Source: Marinomonas pontica
GTDB lineage: Bacteria; Pseudomonadota; Gammaproteobacteria; Pseudomonadales; Marinomonadaceae
DNA: 64,000 nucleotides
Direction of reading: 5' to 3'
Assembly (NCBI RefSeq): GCF_026191375.1
Contig: NZ_JAODTL010000022.1
Location: 62,001-126,000 of the forward strand
A model generated the notes under the pieces. The model saw only the letters and a list, made by a program, of their open reading frames with translations. It did no database searches and was not told the DNA's origin. This document shows positions 27,094-36,609 of this stretch, one piece after another. Position numbers and translations under genes: made by a program. Positions within the stretch are counted from its first letter, which is position 1. Every line of letters begins with the position of its first letter.

Positions 27094-29217
27094 ATGCTTT
27101 CAGACGAACTAAAAAATCAAATTCAACTTGCATACCGAGCGTCGTTAGATGCGAAGTCCCATAAACCAAGGTCTGGCCAGCGCCAAATGATTGGTGCAAT
27201 AGCGCGTACTTTGGGTAACATAAAACAAGGCTCAGAAGGTGAAAGGCTTGATGAAAAACACGTTGCTGTAATTGAGGCAGGTACAGGGACAGGTAAAACC
27301 TTGTCTTATTGTCTTGCGGCTATTCCCATTGCAAAAGCCCGTGGCCTTAAACTAATAATCTCGACCGCGACAGTGGCGTTGCAAGAGCAAATTCTTCACA
27401 AGGAACTGCCAAACCTGCTTGAGCACACTGAGCTCAGTTTCAAATACACGCTCGCCAAGGGGCGTGGGCGTTATTTGTGCTTAAATAATCTTGAAGGTTT
27501 TTTAAGCGCTGAAGAACAAGCAATGGACGACATGTTTGCTGGTCTTTTTGAGCAACATCTTCATTCTGATGATGTGAATACAGTGCTGTATCAAGAAATG
27601 GATGCTGCCCTGCAAAAAGGTGACTGGGATGGCGATAAAGACAATTGGACCGGCATTGTGCGTGATCAGGATTGGCGTCGTTTAACAACCGATCATCAAC
27701 AATGCACCAACCGAAATTGCGCAAATTATTCAGCGTGCCCATTTTTTAAAGCGCGCGCTGAAATTGAAGTGGCTGATGTGATTGTGGCAAACCACGATTT
27801 GGTTCTGGCGGATTTGTCATTAGGGGGAGGGGCTATTCTCACTCCACCTAAAGAGACCATTTATGTTTTTGATGAAGGGCATCACCTTCCTGATAAGGCG
27901 ATAGGTCATTTTCGTCATGAGGTGAGGTTGCAGCAAAGCGTTACCTGGTTGCGCCAACTCGAAAAAAATCTTGTCAATTTGAAACAAGAGCTAACAGATG
28001 ATGTGAGCTTGACGGGCCAATTATTATTAAAAATACCTCAGCAGATACAGAGTATTGTTAACTTCATACAATATGCTCAGCAAGGCTTAGCTCCTTATAT
28101 TCAAGGTTTGGGCTTGGATCAAGAAAATAACCAGCACCGCTTTGAATTTGGTCAAATTCCAGATGAATTACGTCAATTGGCGTACAGTTTACAAACCTCT
28201 TATCAGAAGCTGTTTAATAATATTGAAAGTATTCAAGATGAATGCAAAAAAACCAAACAAAACGAAGGTATGGGCGTTACCCCTGAAACGGCAGAGACTT
28301 GGCAGCCGATTTTAGGGGTTGTGCTTGGACGATTAGAGCAGTGTGTTGGTTTGTGGCGCCTTTATTCTACAGTAGACGATGAAAATTTCCCGCCTAATGC
28401 TCGTTGGTTGGTGCTTTCTGGGCAAGGCATGGAGCAGGATGTTGAACTTGGTGCTTCGCCTATTTTGGCGGCCAACACATTGAGGCAGCAGCTTTGGGAT
28501 AAATGTTTCGGGGCGGTCGTAACCTCGGCAACCTTAACGGCGCTTAATCAGTTTCATCGTTTTAATATGCGTTCTGGCGTTCCTAGAGAAAGTGAATATT
28601 TGCGTGTGCTTAGCCCATTTGATTTTAAAGAAAATGGAGTGTTGGTTGTGCCAAATATGGAACACGAGCCTAACCGTGTTGAGCAGCATACCGCTGAAAT
28701 TGTTGCTTACTTGAATACCCATGTGGATGTTGATAAGGCCAGTCTGGTGTTGTTTTCATCGCGTAGGCAAATGGAGGACGTTGCGCAATCCGTTTCGCCT
28801 TCTTTGCAGGAAATATTGTTAATGCAAGGTGAGCAGTCTAAGCGGGTTATTTTAGACTCTCATAAGTCGCGTATTGATGATGGAAAAGGAAGTTTGTTAT
28901 TAGGGCTTGCCAGTTTTGCAGAAGGGGTTGACCTGCCTGGTGATTATTTGACGTGTGTTTATATCGCGAAAATCCCCTTTGCTGTGCCTGATGACCCGGT
29001 AGAGGCGACCTTGGCTGAATGGATTGAGAAACGTGGCGGCAACCCTTTTATGGAGATTACCATCCCAGATGCTTCTTTGCGTTTGGTCCAGGCGACCGGC
29101 CGATTGTTGAGGAGCGAGAGTGATAAAGGCGAAATACACATTCTCGACAAAAGATTGCGTACAAAACGATACGGTTCGCAACTGATTAACAGTTTGCCAC
29201 CCTATCGATATCAATAA
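27094..29217 (+). CDS. dinG: ATP-dependent DNA helicase DinG
   Basis: DinG (707 residues) is an SOS-induced 5'-3' superfamily 2 helicase of the XPD/FANCJ type with a [4Fe-4S] cluster, acting on R-loops and forked DNA. Walker A is EAGTGTGKT at residues 61-69. The cluster cysteines include CLNNLEGF and CTNRNCANYSACPFF, the DEAH-type box reads VFDEGHHLP, and the C-terminal motif is LVQATGRLLRS. The length is near E. coli DinG (716). The shared SOS boxes agree with damage induction. The ribosome site is weak. Confidence 0.95.
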   Translation: MLSDELKNQIQLAYRASLDAKSHKPRSGQRQMIGAIARTLGNIKQGSEGERLDEKHVAVIEAGTGTGKTLSYCLAAIPIAKARGLKLIISTATVALQEQILHKELPNLLEHTELSFKYTLAKGRGRYLCLNNLEGFLSAEEQAMDDMFAGLFEQHLHSDDVNTVLYQEMDAALQKGDWDGDKDNWTGIVRDQDWRRLTTDHQQCTNRNCANYSACPFFKARAEIEVADVIVANHDLVLADLSLGGGAILTPPKETIYVFDEGHHLPDKAIGHFRHEVRLQQSVTWLRQLEKNLVNLKQELTDDVSLTGQLLLKIPQQIQSIVNFIQYAQQGLAPYIQGLGLDQENNQHRFEFGQIPDELRQLAYSLQTSYQKLFNNIESIQDECKKTKQNEGMGVTPETAETWQPILGVVLGRLEQCVGLWRLYSTVDDENFPPNARWLVLSGQGMEQDVELGASPILAANTLRQQLWDKCFGAVVTSATLTALNQFHRFNMRSGVPRESEYLRVLSPFDFKENGVLVVPNMEHEPNRVEQHTAEIVAYLNTHVDVDKASLVLFSSRRQMEDVAQSVSPSLQEILLMQGEQSKRVILDSHKSRIDDGKGSLLLGLASFAEGVDLPGDYLTCVYIAKIPFAVPDDPVEATLAEWIEKRGGNPFMEITIPDASLRLVQATGRLLRSESDKGEIHILDKRLRTKRYGSQLINSLPPYRYQ

Positions 29218-29326
29218 GAGTGATTTAACAAACCGTAAGCAAAGGGTGATAAAACCGTATCATTTAGGTACACTCCATGCACAAATAATTAACCTCAAAA
29301 CACAATAGAAGCGTATAGATTCCAAT

Positions 29327-30688
29327 ATGGAAAACCAAAACCAAGAAGTGCCATCAGAAACCTCAACAAAACCTAAGCGTACTCGTCGCCCTAACAAACG
29401 CCCAAAAAGCAATGGCGATGAATCTAGCAGCACCAAACAAACCGCCACAAATTCAAGTGACGCAAAAGTGTCTGCAAGCAATGCAAAAGGTCATATTTGG
29501 TCCATAGAAGATTTTCCGGTTGCAGAAGTGGAAGGAAAGCTTCGTTTTCATGATTTAAACCTTCCGGATCGTGTTATTAAGTCCATTGCTGAAATGGGCT
29601 TTGAGTACTGCAGCGAAATACAAGCGGAAACGCTACCAATGACTTTGTTGGGTTATGACATTATTGGTCAGGCGCAAACGGGGACGGGTAAAACGGCGGC
29701 ATTTTTAATCGCCATGATTAGTGACTTTCTTGATTATCCGCTGGAAGAAAAGCGACCAAACAATTTCGCGCGTGGTTTAATTATTGCGCCGACACGAGAA
29801 TTGGCCATTCAGATTGCGGATGAAGCGATCAAGTTAACCACGAACTGTCACTTGAATGTGGTGACTTTGGTTGGTGGGTTGAGTTACGAGAAGCAAAAAA
29901 TTGCTTTGGAAACCGAAAACGTCGATATTTTGGTAGCCACACCGGGGCGTTTGTTGGATTTTGCTCGCAGCCGTAAAGTGCAGTTGGGTAAGGTTGAGTG
30001 TTTGGTGTTGGACGAAGCGGATCGTATGCTATCGATGGGCTTTATTCCGGATGTGAAAAGCATTATTCGTATGACGCCTCATAAAGAGACTCGTCAAACT
30101 ATGTTGTTTAGTGCAACCTTCCCGAAAGATATTCAGGCGTTGGCGCAACAGTGGACGTACTTCCCTAAGGAGGTGTCGGTGGTCCCAAAAGAAGCGACCA
30201 ACCAAAATATTGATCAGGTGATTTATACCGTTGAAGCGGATCAAAAATGGCCAGTCTTAAAACAATTGATTGAGGAAAATGGCGGACAACGCACCATTAT
30301 TTTTGCAAACCGTCGTGATGAAACGCGTGATTTGTATGAACGGTTGCGTAAAGCGAATATAAACTGCGCAATTCTGTCGGGTGAAGTGGCGCAGGATAAA
30401 CGCGTCAAGACGCTGAAAAATTTCAAAGATGGTGTGATTCAAGTCTTGGTTGCAACGGATGTGGCTGGCCGTGGTATTCACGTAGACAATGTGGAGTTGG
30501 TAGTGAACTATTCTTTGCCTGAAGACCCTGAAGATTACGTACACCGCATTGGTCGTACAGGGCGTGGTGGAGAAACAGGTAAATCAGTCAGCTTTGCCAG
30601 CGAAGACGATGCGTTTATGATTCCTGAAATTGAGAAAGTTGTCGGCGAGAGTATTCGTTGTGAATACATGGTTGATACGTCTCAATAA
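29327..30688 (+). CDS. rhlB: DEAD-box ATP-dependent RNA helicase, RhlB type
   Basis: This 453-residue DEAD-box helicase has a basic, disordered N-terminal extension of about 60 residues (KPKRTRRPNKRPKSNG) before the core. Core motifs in order are AQTGTGKT, PTRELAIQ, VATPGRLLDF, DEAD, SATF, ATDVAGRGIH and HRIGRTGRGG. In E. coli RhlB unwinds RNA for the degradosome; the extension here is on the other end, so the RhlB assignment rests on the core sequence. It is followed by selO after 27 bases. Confidence 0.85.
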   Translation: MENQNQEVPSETSTKPKRTRRPNKRPKSNGDESSSTKQTATNSSDAKVSASNAKGHIWSIEDFPVAEVEGKLRFHDLNLPDRVIKSIAEMGFEYCSEIQAETLPMTLLGYDIIGQAQTGTGKTAAFLIAMISDFLDYPLEEKRPNNFARGLIIAPTRELAIQIADEAIKLTTNCHLNVVTLVGGLSYEKQKIALETENVDILVATPGRLLDFARSRKVQLGKVECLVLDEADRMLSMGFIPDVKSIIRMTPHKETRQTMLFSATFPKDIQALAQQWTYFPKEVSVVPKEATNQNIDQVIYTVEADQKWPVLKQLIEENGGQRTIIFANRRDETRDLYERLRKANINCAILSGEVAQDKRVKTLKNFKDGVIQVLVATDVAGRGIHVDNVELVVNYSLPEDPEDYVHRIGRTGRGGETGKSVSFASEDDAFMIPEIEKVVGESIRCEYMVDTSQ

Positions 30689-30715
30689 ACATCACTTACT
30701 TTTAAGTGAGATAAA

Positions 30716-32140
30716 ATGAAGTTAGAACACCACTTTGCAAGCTTGGGTGAGGCGTTTTCTTCGGAAACCCTTATCCAGCCACTTCTTGAGCAGCGATTGG
30801 TTGAATTTAATCAACCGCTTGCTGCTTTTTTGTCAGTCGATATTAAATCCCCTGAAACCAAACGCATTTTGAGTGGAGAGTTGCCGCAAAAATCGAGCTT
30901 GAGTATGGTTTACGCTGGGCATCAATTCGGAGGATTCTCGCCGCAACTTGGTGACGGTCGAGGTGTTTTACTGGGTGAGGTGTACGGTCAAGATGGCCTT
31001 TTATATGATTTGCATATGAAGGGGGCTGGGCCCACGCCTTTTTCTCGTCGCGGTGATGGGCGCGCTGTGTTGCGATCTTGTATGCGTGAATATTTGGCCA
31101 GTGAGGCGATGACTGCACTCGCGGTGCCTTCTTCACGTGCTTTGGCGCTTTATGATAGCCGTGAAGCGGTTTATCGAGAAACCCCAGAAGCAGGGGCAAT
31201 GTTACTACGAACCGCCCATGGGCACATTCGCTTCGGTCATTTCGAATATTTCTTCTATCAAGGTAAGCATGCAGAGCTGGATCAGCTTATCGATTACTGT
31301 TTAACGCATTATTATCCTGACTGTTTGGCAGCCGAATTGCCCTTGGTAAGTATGTTGACGGAAGTTGTCAAGCGTACTGCTAGATTGATCGCTAAGTGGC
31401 AAGCTGTTGGGTTTCAGCACGGTGTGATGAACACAGACAATTTCTCATTCACGGGTGAGACGATTGATTATGGGCCATATGGCTTTATGGAAGACTACGA
31501 GCCTAATTGGGTGTGCAATCACTCTGACCACGAAGGGCGCTATGCTTTTTCGCGTCAACCTGGCGTTGGGCTTTGGAATCTTAATTGTCTAATGCGATGC
31601 TTTTCTAAGTGCCTTGAGCGTGACCAACTGATAGCTATCTTGCAATGCTATGAGCCTGAGCTTCAATCCCATTACGACACTTTAATGATGCAAAAAATGG
31701 GCTTGGATTCTGTAGAGGTTATGCAGGATTTAGTGCCTGATTTGTTGACCATTTTGGCCGCAGAAAAGCTGGACTATACTGTATTCTTTCGATTGTTGAG
31801 TCATTTAGAGGCAAATGACTGTGAACTATTGCTGGATGAAGTGGTGGATAGAGAGCGATTGCGAACATGGGTAGAGCGTTATCAAGCGGCGAGGCTAGCA
31901 ATGGTTGATGTGGACTGGTCGCAAACCAGTTTTGATATGCTGAAAGCTAACCCTAAGTTTACACTGCGAAACTATTTGGCTCATGAGGCTATCTTAGCTG
32001 CCGAGCGTGGTGATTATCTCCCTTTTCGTAGGCTATTGAACGTGCTCAATTCGCCATTCGAGGAGCACCCTGAGTCCAATGTTTTGGCCCAGCGAGCACC
32101 TGAATGGGGTAAGTCTTTAGAAGTTAGTTGTTCGTCGTAG
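30716..32140 (+). CDS. selO: protein adenylyltransferase SelO (YdiU)
   Basis: SelO (474 residues) is a pseudokinase-fold enzyme that transfers AMP to protein hydroxyls during oxidative stress. Family segments YAGHQFGGFSPQLGDGRG, LKGAG-like MKGAGPTPFSRRGDGRAVLR, HGVMNTDNFSF and DYGPYGFME are present, and the chain ends in the conserved SCSS. The Cys there replaces selenocysteine of eukaryotic SelO. The length is as in E. coli YdiU (478). Confidence 0.95.
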   Translation: MKLEHHFASLGEAFSSETLIQPLLEQRLVEFNQPLAAFLSVDIKSPETKRILSGELPQKSSLSMVYAGHQFGGFSPQLGDGRGVLLGEVYGQDGLLYDLHMKGAGPTPFSRRGDGRAVLRSCMREYLASEAMTALAVPSSRALALYDSREAVYRETPEAGAMLLRTAHGHIRFGHFEYFFYQGKHAELDQLIDYCLTHYYPDCLAAELPLVSMLTEVVKRTARLIAKWQAVGFQHGVMNTDNFSFTGETIDYGPYGFMEDYEPNWVCNHSDHEGRYAFSRQPGVGLWNLNCLMRCFSKCLERDQLIAILQCYEPELQSHYDTLMMQKMGLDSVEVMQDLVPDLLTILAAEKLDYTVFFRLLSHLEANDCELLLDEVVDRERLRTWVERYQAARLAMVDVDWSQTSFDMLKANPKFTLRNYLAHEAILAAERGDYLPFRRLLNVLNSPFEEHPESNVLAQRAPEWGKSLEVSCSS

Positions 32141-32173
32141 TTTAGTTGACGATTTTTTACAAAGAGAAATGAT

Positions 32174-33202
32174 ATGAAGCATTCGGTGTGTGTATTAGGT
32201 GGTGGAAGTTTTGGCACTGCATTGGCAAATATAATGGCGAAAAATGGCCATCAGGTGAGTCAGTGGATGCGCAATGAAGAACAAGTAGAAGAAATTAATT
32301 TAACCGGCCTAAATAGCCGTTATTTACCGAATGCGCCATTGCATAGAGAGTTGTTAGCAACCAGTAATCTTGAGCAGGCAATTCGTGATAGCGATACCGT
32401 CTTTGTTTCGATTCCATCCAAGTCGTTTGAGCAAGTCGTTAAGCGCATTGAGCCATTATTAACGGCAGATAAAATATTAATCAGTACCACAAAAGGATTT
32501 AATCCAAATCGTTTTGAACTTATGAGTGATGTTTTGCGTCGAAATCCTGTTACGCAAAAAATAGGTGTCTTGAGCGGCCCTAATTTGGCGAAAGAAATTG
32601 CGGCAGGCCAAATGACCGGGTCGGTGATTGCCAGTTCTGATGATTTGGTTCGTCAGCGCGTTATCGAATTATTGAAGTCTCCTTCCTTTCGAGTGTATGA
32701 AAATAGAGACAGCAAAGGTGTTGAGTTGGCAGGGGCTTTAAAGAATATTTATGCCATTGTATGTGGTTTGGCCAAAGCACTGAATGTTGGTGAGAACACC
32801 ATGTCGATGATTATGACGCGTAGTTTGGCGGAAATGAGCCGTTTTGCTGTGCATTTCGGCGCCAATCCTATGACGTTTTTAGGTTTGGCTGGTATGGGGG
32901 ATTTGATTGCCACGTGTACTTCCCCGCTAAGCCGTAACTATCGTGTTGGGTTTGCTATTGGTTCAGGTGAAAATTTAGAAGAGGCTGTCGGTGGTATTGG
33001 CGAGGTGGCCGAAGGGGTGAATACGTTAAAAATGGTGGTGGATGAAGCTCATAAACATGGCCTTTATATGCCGCTAGCTGAAGGTTTATCTAAACTGCTG
33101 TTTGAGAATGCTAAGCTGGAATCGTTGATTGGTTCGATGATGACTGGTGAACAAAAATGGGATGTCGAATTCGCGACAAATGAGGAGAATGACAATGTCT
33201 AA
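32174..33202 (+). CDS. gpsA: glycerol-3-phosphate dehydrogenase [NAD(P)+]
   Basis: GpsA (342 residues) reduces dihydroxyacetone phosphate to sn-glycerol 3-phosphate for phospholipid synthesis. The N-terminal nucleotide site is GGGSFGTALA, the substrate Lys is in ELAGALKNIYAI, and GLAGMGDLIATCTS is the C-terminal domain signature. GAAATGAT precedes the ATG. The next gene begins inside its end, which suggests coupling. It supplies the acceptor that plsX products acylate. Confidence 0.97.
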   Translation: MKHSVCVLGGGSFGTALANIMAKNGHQVSQWMRNEEQVEEINLTGLNSRYLPNAPLHRELLATSNLEQAIRDSDTVFVSIPSKSFEQVVKRIEPLLTADKILISTTKGFNPNRFELMSDVLRRNPVTQKIGVLSGPNLAKEIAAGQMTGSVIASSDDLVRQRVIELLKSPSFRVYENRDSKGVELAGALKNIYAIVCGLAKALNVGENTMSMIMTRSLAEMSRFAVHFGANPMTFLGLAGMGDLIATCTSPLSRNYRVGFAIGSGENLEEAVGGIGEVAEGVNTLKMVVDEAHKHGLYMPLAEGLSKLLFENAKLESLIGSMMTGEQKWDVEFATNEENDNV

Positions 33203-33479
33203 GCCTGGGTATGCTGATCAAGGTTTCTGGTTTCGTGTAATTTTTATGTTGTTGTATTGGGTGGTGTTGAATATCTCCGTGACCATTTTTGGTGTGCTGC
33301 TTGTTTTGGTTAGCCTTATCAAGCTGGGTTCAAAGCATGAGCCAAAAACGTTGTCGTCGTGGTTGAAGCAAATGGCTTCTTTTATCCAACAAATTTTCTG
33401 GTTCATGTCTTATAAAACAGAAGAAAAGCCTTATCCGTTTCAACCTTGGCCGCAGGTGACGTTGGATGACGAAGCGTAA
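33195..33479 (+). CDS. DUF4389 inner-membrane protein
   Basis: A 94-residue protein with one or two membrane segments (FRVIFMLLYWVVLNISVTIFG and the following GVLLVLVSLI) and the ending WFMSYKTEEKPYPFQPWP that is typical of the DUF4389 group. ATG 33195 has GAGGAGAAT upstream. It overlaps gpsA by 8 bases and sixA by 14 bases, so the three form a tight unit. No function is known. Confidence 0.85.
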   Translation: MSKPGYADQGFWFRVIFMLLYWVVLNISVTIFGVLLVLVSLIKLGSKHEPKTLSSWLKQMASFIQQIFWFMSYKTEEKPYPFQPWPQVTLDDEA

Positions 33480-33945
33480 GCGCCTTTTTATTTTGCGTCA
33501 CGGTAATGCGCAGCCTTACGGTTATGATCGTGATGAGATGAGGGAATTGACTGAGTTGGGTGTGGCAGAGGTTAAAATGGCTGCTCGCACATTAAAGGCT
33601 AAGTCAGAGGTGTTTGATGTCGTGTACGTCAGTCCTTATGTGCGCGCTCAACAAACGGCGAAAATATTGTTAGCAGACCTTGATGTGTCTGCTGAAGTGA
33701 TCACCTGTCCATTCATAACACCAAATGGAAAATACATGGACGTTGCGCTGTGGTTGAATGAGCAACCTTACGACTCTATTTTGTTGGTTACTCATCAGCC
33801 ATTTGCTCATCAGTTTGTGGACTTTTTGGTCGATGAGCCTCTTCCAGTAAGTTTTGCTATGACCACGGCCACATTAGCCGCTGTTGAAGGTGAGCTTTTT
33901 GCGGCTGCCTGTTGCCAGTTTCGATGGAGTGAATCTCCTTCGTAG
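33466..33945 (+). CDS. sixA: phosphohistidine phosphatase SixA
   Basis: SixA (159 residues) is a small histidine-phosphatase-fold enzyme that removes phosphate from histidine, for example on ArcB HPt domains or NPr. The catalytic RHGNA motif is near residue 12 and the second His is in VTHQPFAH. The start overlaps the DUF4389 gene by 14 bases, with AACGTTGGATGACG as a weak ribosome site. The gpsA-sixA neighbourhood is common in gammaproteobacteria. Confidence 0.92.
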   Translation: MTKRKRLFILRHGNAQPYGYDRDEMRELTELGVAEVKMAARTLKAKSEVFDVVYVSPYVRAQQTAKILLADLDVSAEVITCPFITPNGKYMDVALWLNEQPYDSILLVTHQPFAHQFVDFLVDEPLPVSFAMTTATLAAVEGELFAAACCQFRWSESPS

Positions 33946-33987
33946 TCTATTTAGTTAAAATTTTGATGTTGGTGAAGATTTAAAGCT

Positions 33988-34851
33988 ATGGAAAATGAAA
34001 TTGTGTATAAGCTTGCGCATACCGAATTGTCTGGTTTGCAGTGGTTACCAAAGAAAGCCTCTGATCTAAAAGTGTTGTCGTTGCACGGTTGGTTGGATAA
34101 TGCGGCCAGTTTTTCTAGCTTGTCTCCTCATTTGTCTGATTTTTCTCATGTTGCTTTAGATTTTGCTGGGCATGGCTTGTCTATGCATCGTCCTGCGGGC
34201 AGTTTTTATCATTTATGGGACTATGTCTTGGACGTTGTGTCTATTTTGAATCAATCTAAACAGAGTGTTTGGTTGGTGGGGCACAGTATGGGTGGGGCCG
34301 TCGCCATGTTGGTTGCCGCTGTCGTTCCTGACAAAATCCGTGGTTTGATTGTTCTTGATAACATGGGTCCACTAAGCGGTACTCCTTCGACCCGAGTGGC
34401 TACTTTGCAACGAGCCGTTAATAAAATGGCGAAGTATCGGCTAGGTAGGGAAACGTGTTATTCAAGTAAGCACGCTATGATTAAGGCTCGTATGGAAGGT
34501 TTTACCTCATTGTCGCATGATGCCTCTAAAATGCTGGTGGAGCGTGGTGCGAAGCAAAATGCGCAAGATGATTGGGTGTGGCGTCATGATGGCAAATTAA
34601 CTTTCCCGTCGCCATTTCGTATGGATGAGGAAAGCGTAGAGGCTTTTATAAAAGAGATTAAGTGCCCAACGCTGGCTTTGGTCGCAAAAGGCGGTATTTA
34701 TCAAAATGATCATCCGTTGGTGGAAAAGCGTGCCGCTCAATTTCCATGGATTAAATTGAAATGGTTGGAAGGAAATCACCATTTTCACCTGGAGCCAGAC
34801 ACTTGTCTTTCTGTGGCGACTGAAATTCAACGCTTTATTGATCAAAATTAG
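33988..34851 (+). CDS. alpha/beta-fold hydrolase
   Basis: This 287-residue cytoplasmic hydrolase has the nucleophile elbow GHSMGG (about residue 97), an oxyanion segment LHGWLDNAASF and the likely catalytic His in EGNHHFHLEP. The overall form resembles mammalian serum-esterase-like and MhpC-type proteins common next to gpsA and sixA. Substrate is unknown. It follows sixA by 42 bases. Confidence 0.88.
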   Translation: MENEIVYKLAHTELSGLQWLPKKASDLKVLSLHGWLDNAASFSSLSPHLSDFSHVALDFAGHGLSMHRPAGSFYHLWDYVLDVVSILNQSKQSVWLVGHSMGGAVAMLVAAVVPDKIRGLIVLDNMGPLSGTPSTRVATLQRAVNKMAKYRLGRETCYSSKHAMIKARMEGFTSLSHDASKMLVERGAKQNAQDDWVWRHDGKLTFPSPFRMDEESVEAFIKEIKCPTLALVAKGGIYQNDHPLVEKRAAQFPWIKLKWLEGNHHFHLEPDTCLSVATEIQRFIDQN

Positions 34852-34890
34852 AGTGTTAATCCATCTTGAATGGGATGAGAGGAAGGTTTT

Positions 34891-35685
34891 ATGAACACGT
34901 TTCGTGCGATGTTTTGTGTGTTTTTGTTTTGCAGTAATGCGTCTTTTGCTGGCTTTATTGGATTAGAGCCTTATCGTGAAGCTCAGCTCGTAAAAAGCAG
35001 TACTAAGTCCGATCAGGAAGTGGAAATACCTCTGAGTAAAATTCGCCGAGCTGGCAGCGGATGGGAGCCGGAATCCGTTATTCGTTTGCAAGGTGATTAC
35101 TTTTCCTCTCTTTATAAGGTTAACAGAAATGCTCTGCTGCCTGATGTTTACGCGCATTATCGTGCTCAAATGCTATCAGGTGGTCGTGATGTGTTGTTTG
35201 AATGCGAAAGCCGTGGCTGTGGTAGCAGTAATGCATGGGCGAACAATTTTTTTGGTGATTATCTGCTTTACGGTGCCGATCAAAGTCAATATTTGCTGGT
35301 GGTGCAAAATAATCAGGGTATTTACCAGATTTTGTATCTTAATCGTCGCGGCGCAGGTGATGTGATGGTGCGTTTAGATGAAGTGAAGTCGGCTGATGCC
35401 AAAGACACTGAGTTTGAAATTGTGGCGCAAATGGATGCTAAGGACATTCCACGTATTCGACGATTTATCGAAGGTTTGCCAGCGGGTCAAAATGTTGTGG
35501 CTTTTGTCACAAGTCAAAACTCTGGCGTGCTGAGCGCTATACAGTCTGGAGATAAGTTGATAGCGGATGCGAGTGCTGGCATTGGTGAGCGGTTACAAGG
35601 GCGGGTCCGCTTTATTAATTTGGCAGACCTTGGGCGTGAGTCTCTTGGTGTCAATAGAATTTCATTTGTGTATGTTCGGCCTTAG
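34891..35685 (+). CDS. exported DUF4892-type protein
   Basis: A 264-residue protein with a signal peptide (RAMFCVFLFCSNASFAG, likely cleavage after SFA). The mature part has a Cys pair in FECESRGCGSSNAWANNFFG and a C-terminal half with alternating charged and hydrophobic residues. It fits the DUF4892 family of pseudomonads and relatives, thought to be periplasmic. No activity is known. AGGAAGG precedes the ATG. The patatin gene starts within 9 bases of its stop. Confidence 0.82.
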   Translation: MNTFRAMFCVFLFCSNASFAGFIGLEPYREAQLVKSSTKSDQEVEIPLSKIRRAGSGWEPESVIRLQGDYFSSLYKVNRNALLPDVYAHYRAQMLSGGRDVLFECESRGCGSSNAWANNFFGDYLLYGADQSQYLLVVQNNQGIYQILYLNRRGAGDVMVRLDEVKSADAKDTEFEIVAQMDAKDIPRIRRFIEGLPAGQNVVAFVTSQNSGVLSAIQSGDKLIADASAGIGERLQGRVRFINLADLGRESLGVNRISFVYVRP

Positions 35686-35694
35686 GTGAGAGTT

Positions 35695-36609
35695 GTGGGA
35701 ACTAAGAAAACAGTAGCGTTGGTATTAGGGAGTGGTGCTGCACGTGGTCATGCGCACATTGGTGTTATTCAGGCACTTGAAGAGCGAGGTTACGACATTG
35801 TCAGTATTTCCGGTTGTTCCATTGGCGCGATCGTAGGCGGTGTTTATGCCGCTGGAAAACTAGCAGAATATCGTGAGTGGGCTGAGTCGCTTGACCGCAT
35901 GAAGGTGATTCGCTTATTGGATATGTCAATACTAAAGGGCGGTTACATAAAAGGGGACCGTTTTTTTGAGAAAATTGAAGAGATGATCGGCGAAACAGAC
36001 ATTGCTTCGTTGCCGATTTCTTATACTTCTGTCGCGGTTGATTTGTTAAATCAGAAAGAATTCTGGTTTCAGCGTGGCGATCTTATTAGTGCAATGAGAG
36101 CTTCTTCTGCAATACCGTCTCTAGTCTCACCTGTGGCTTTTAATGGTCGAATGTACGTAGATGGAGGTGTTTTAAATCCTTTGCCAATCATTCCATGTGT
36201 GCCTGCTGGTGCGGACTATATTGTTGCGGTTGATCTTAATGGTCCGGCAGAAGGGGATTATGAAGAGGTACAAGAGAGTGATTCTGAAGAACCTGCTTGG
36301 TGGTCAAACACAAAAGACTTTTTTAGCAAAAACAAAGAGGCGGATAAGCCAGAGTACACGCCTGAAAACTGGGGACGATTACAAACAATTAATATGATGT
36401 TTGAAACCATGCAAGAGTCCTTGACCCAGTACAAGCTTGCCGGTTATCCGCCAGACTTACTGATTTCCATTCCAAAAGATATTTCTGGTTTTTATGAATT
36501 CTGGCGAGCCAATGAGTTGATCGAATTTGGCTATGATGTTGCTTTGAAGGCAATTGATGCCCTTGAGTCTCCAGCTTCAAGTTATCACTCATTTCCTAAA
36601 GGCTATTAG
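35695..36609 (+). CDS. patatin-like phospholipase, RssA type
   Basis: This 304-residue protein has the patatin catalytic dyad: Ser in GCSIGAIVGG and Asp in DGGVLNPLPI. The oxyanion loop is GSGAARGHAHIGV. No signal peptide is seen, so it is probably cytoplasmic or membrane-associated, like RssA. GTG 35695 is chosen because TAGGTGAG lies just upstream; a GTG at 35686 directly after the preceding stop is also possible. The 3' end overlaps the convergent yceF by 14 bases. Confidence 0.9.
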   Translation: MGTKKTVALVLGSGAARGHAHIGVIQALEERGYDIVSISGCSIGAIVGGVYAAGKLAEYREWAESLDRMKVIRLLDMSILKGGYIKGDRFFEKIEEMIGETDIASLPISYTSVAVDLLNQKEFWFQRGDLISAMRASSAIPSLVSPVAFNGRMYVDGGVLNPLPIIPCVPAGADYIVAVDLNGPAEGDYEEVQESDSEEPAWWSNTKDFFSKNKEADKPEYTPENWGRLQTINMMFETMQESLTQYKLAGYPPDLLISIPKDISGFYEFWRANELIEFGYDVALKAIDALESPASSYHSFPKGY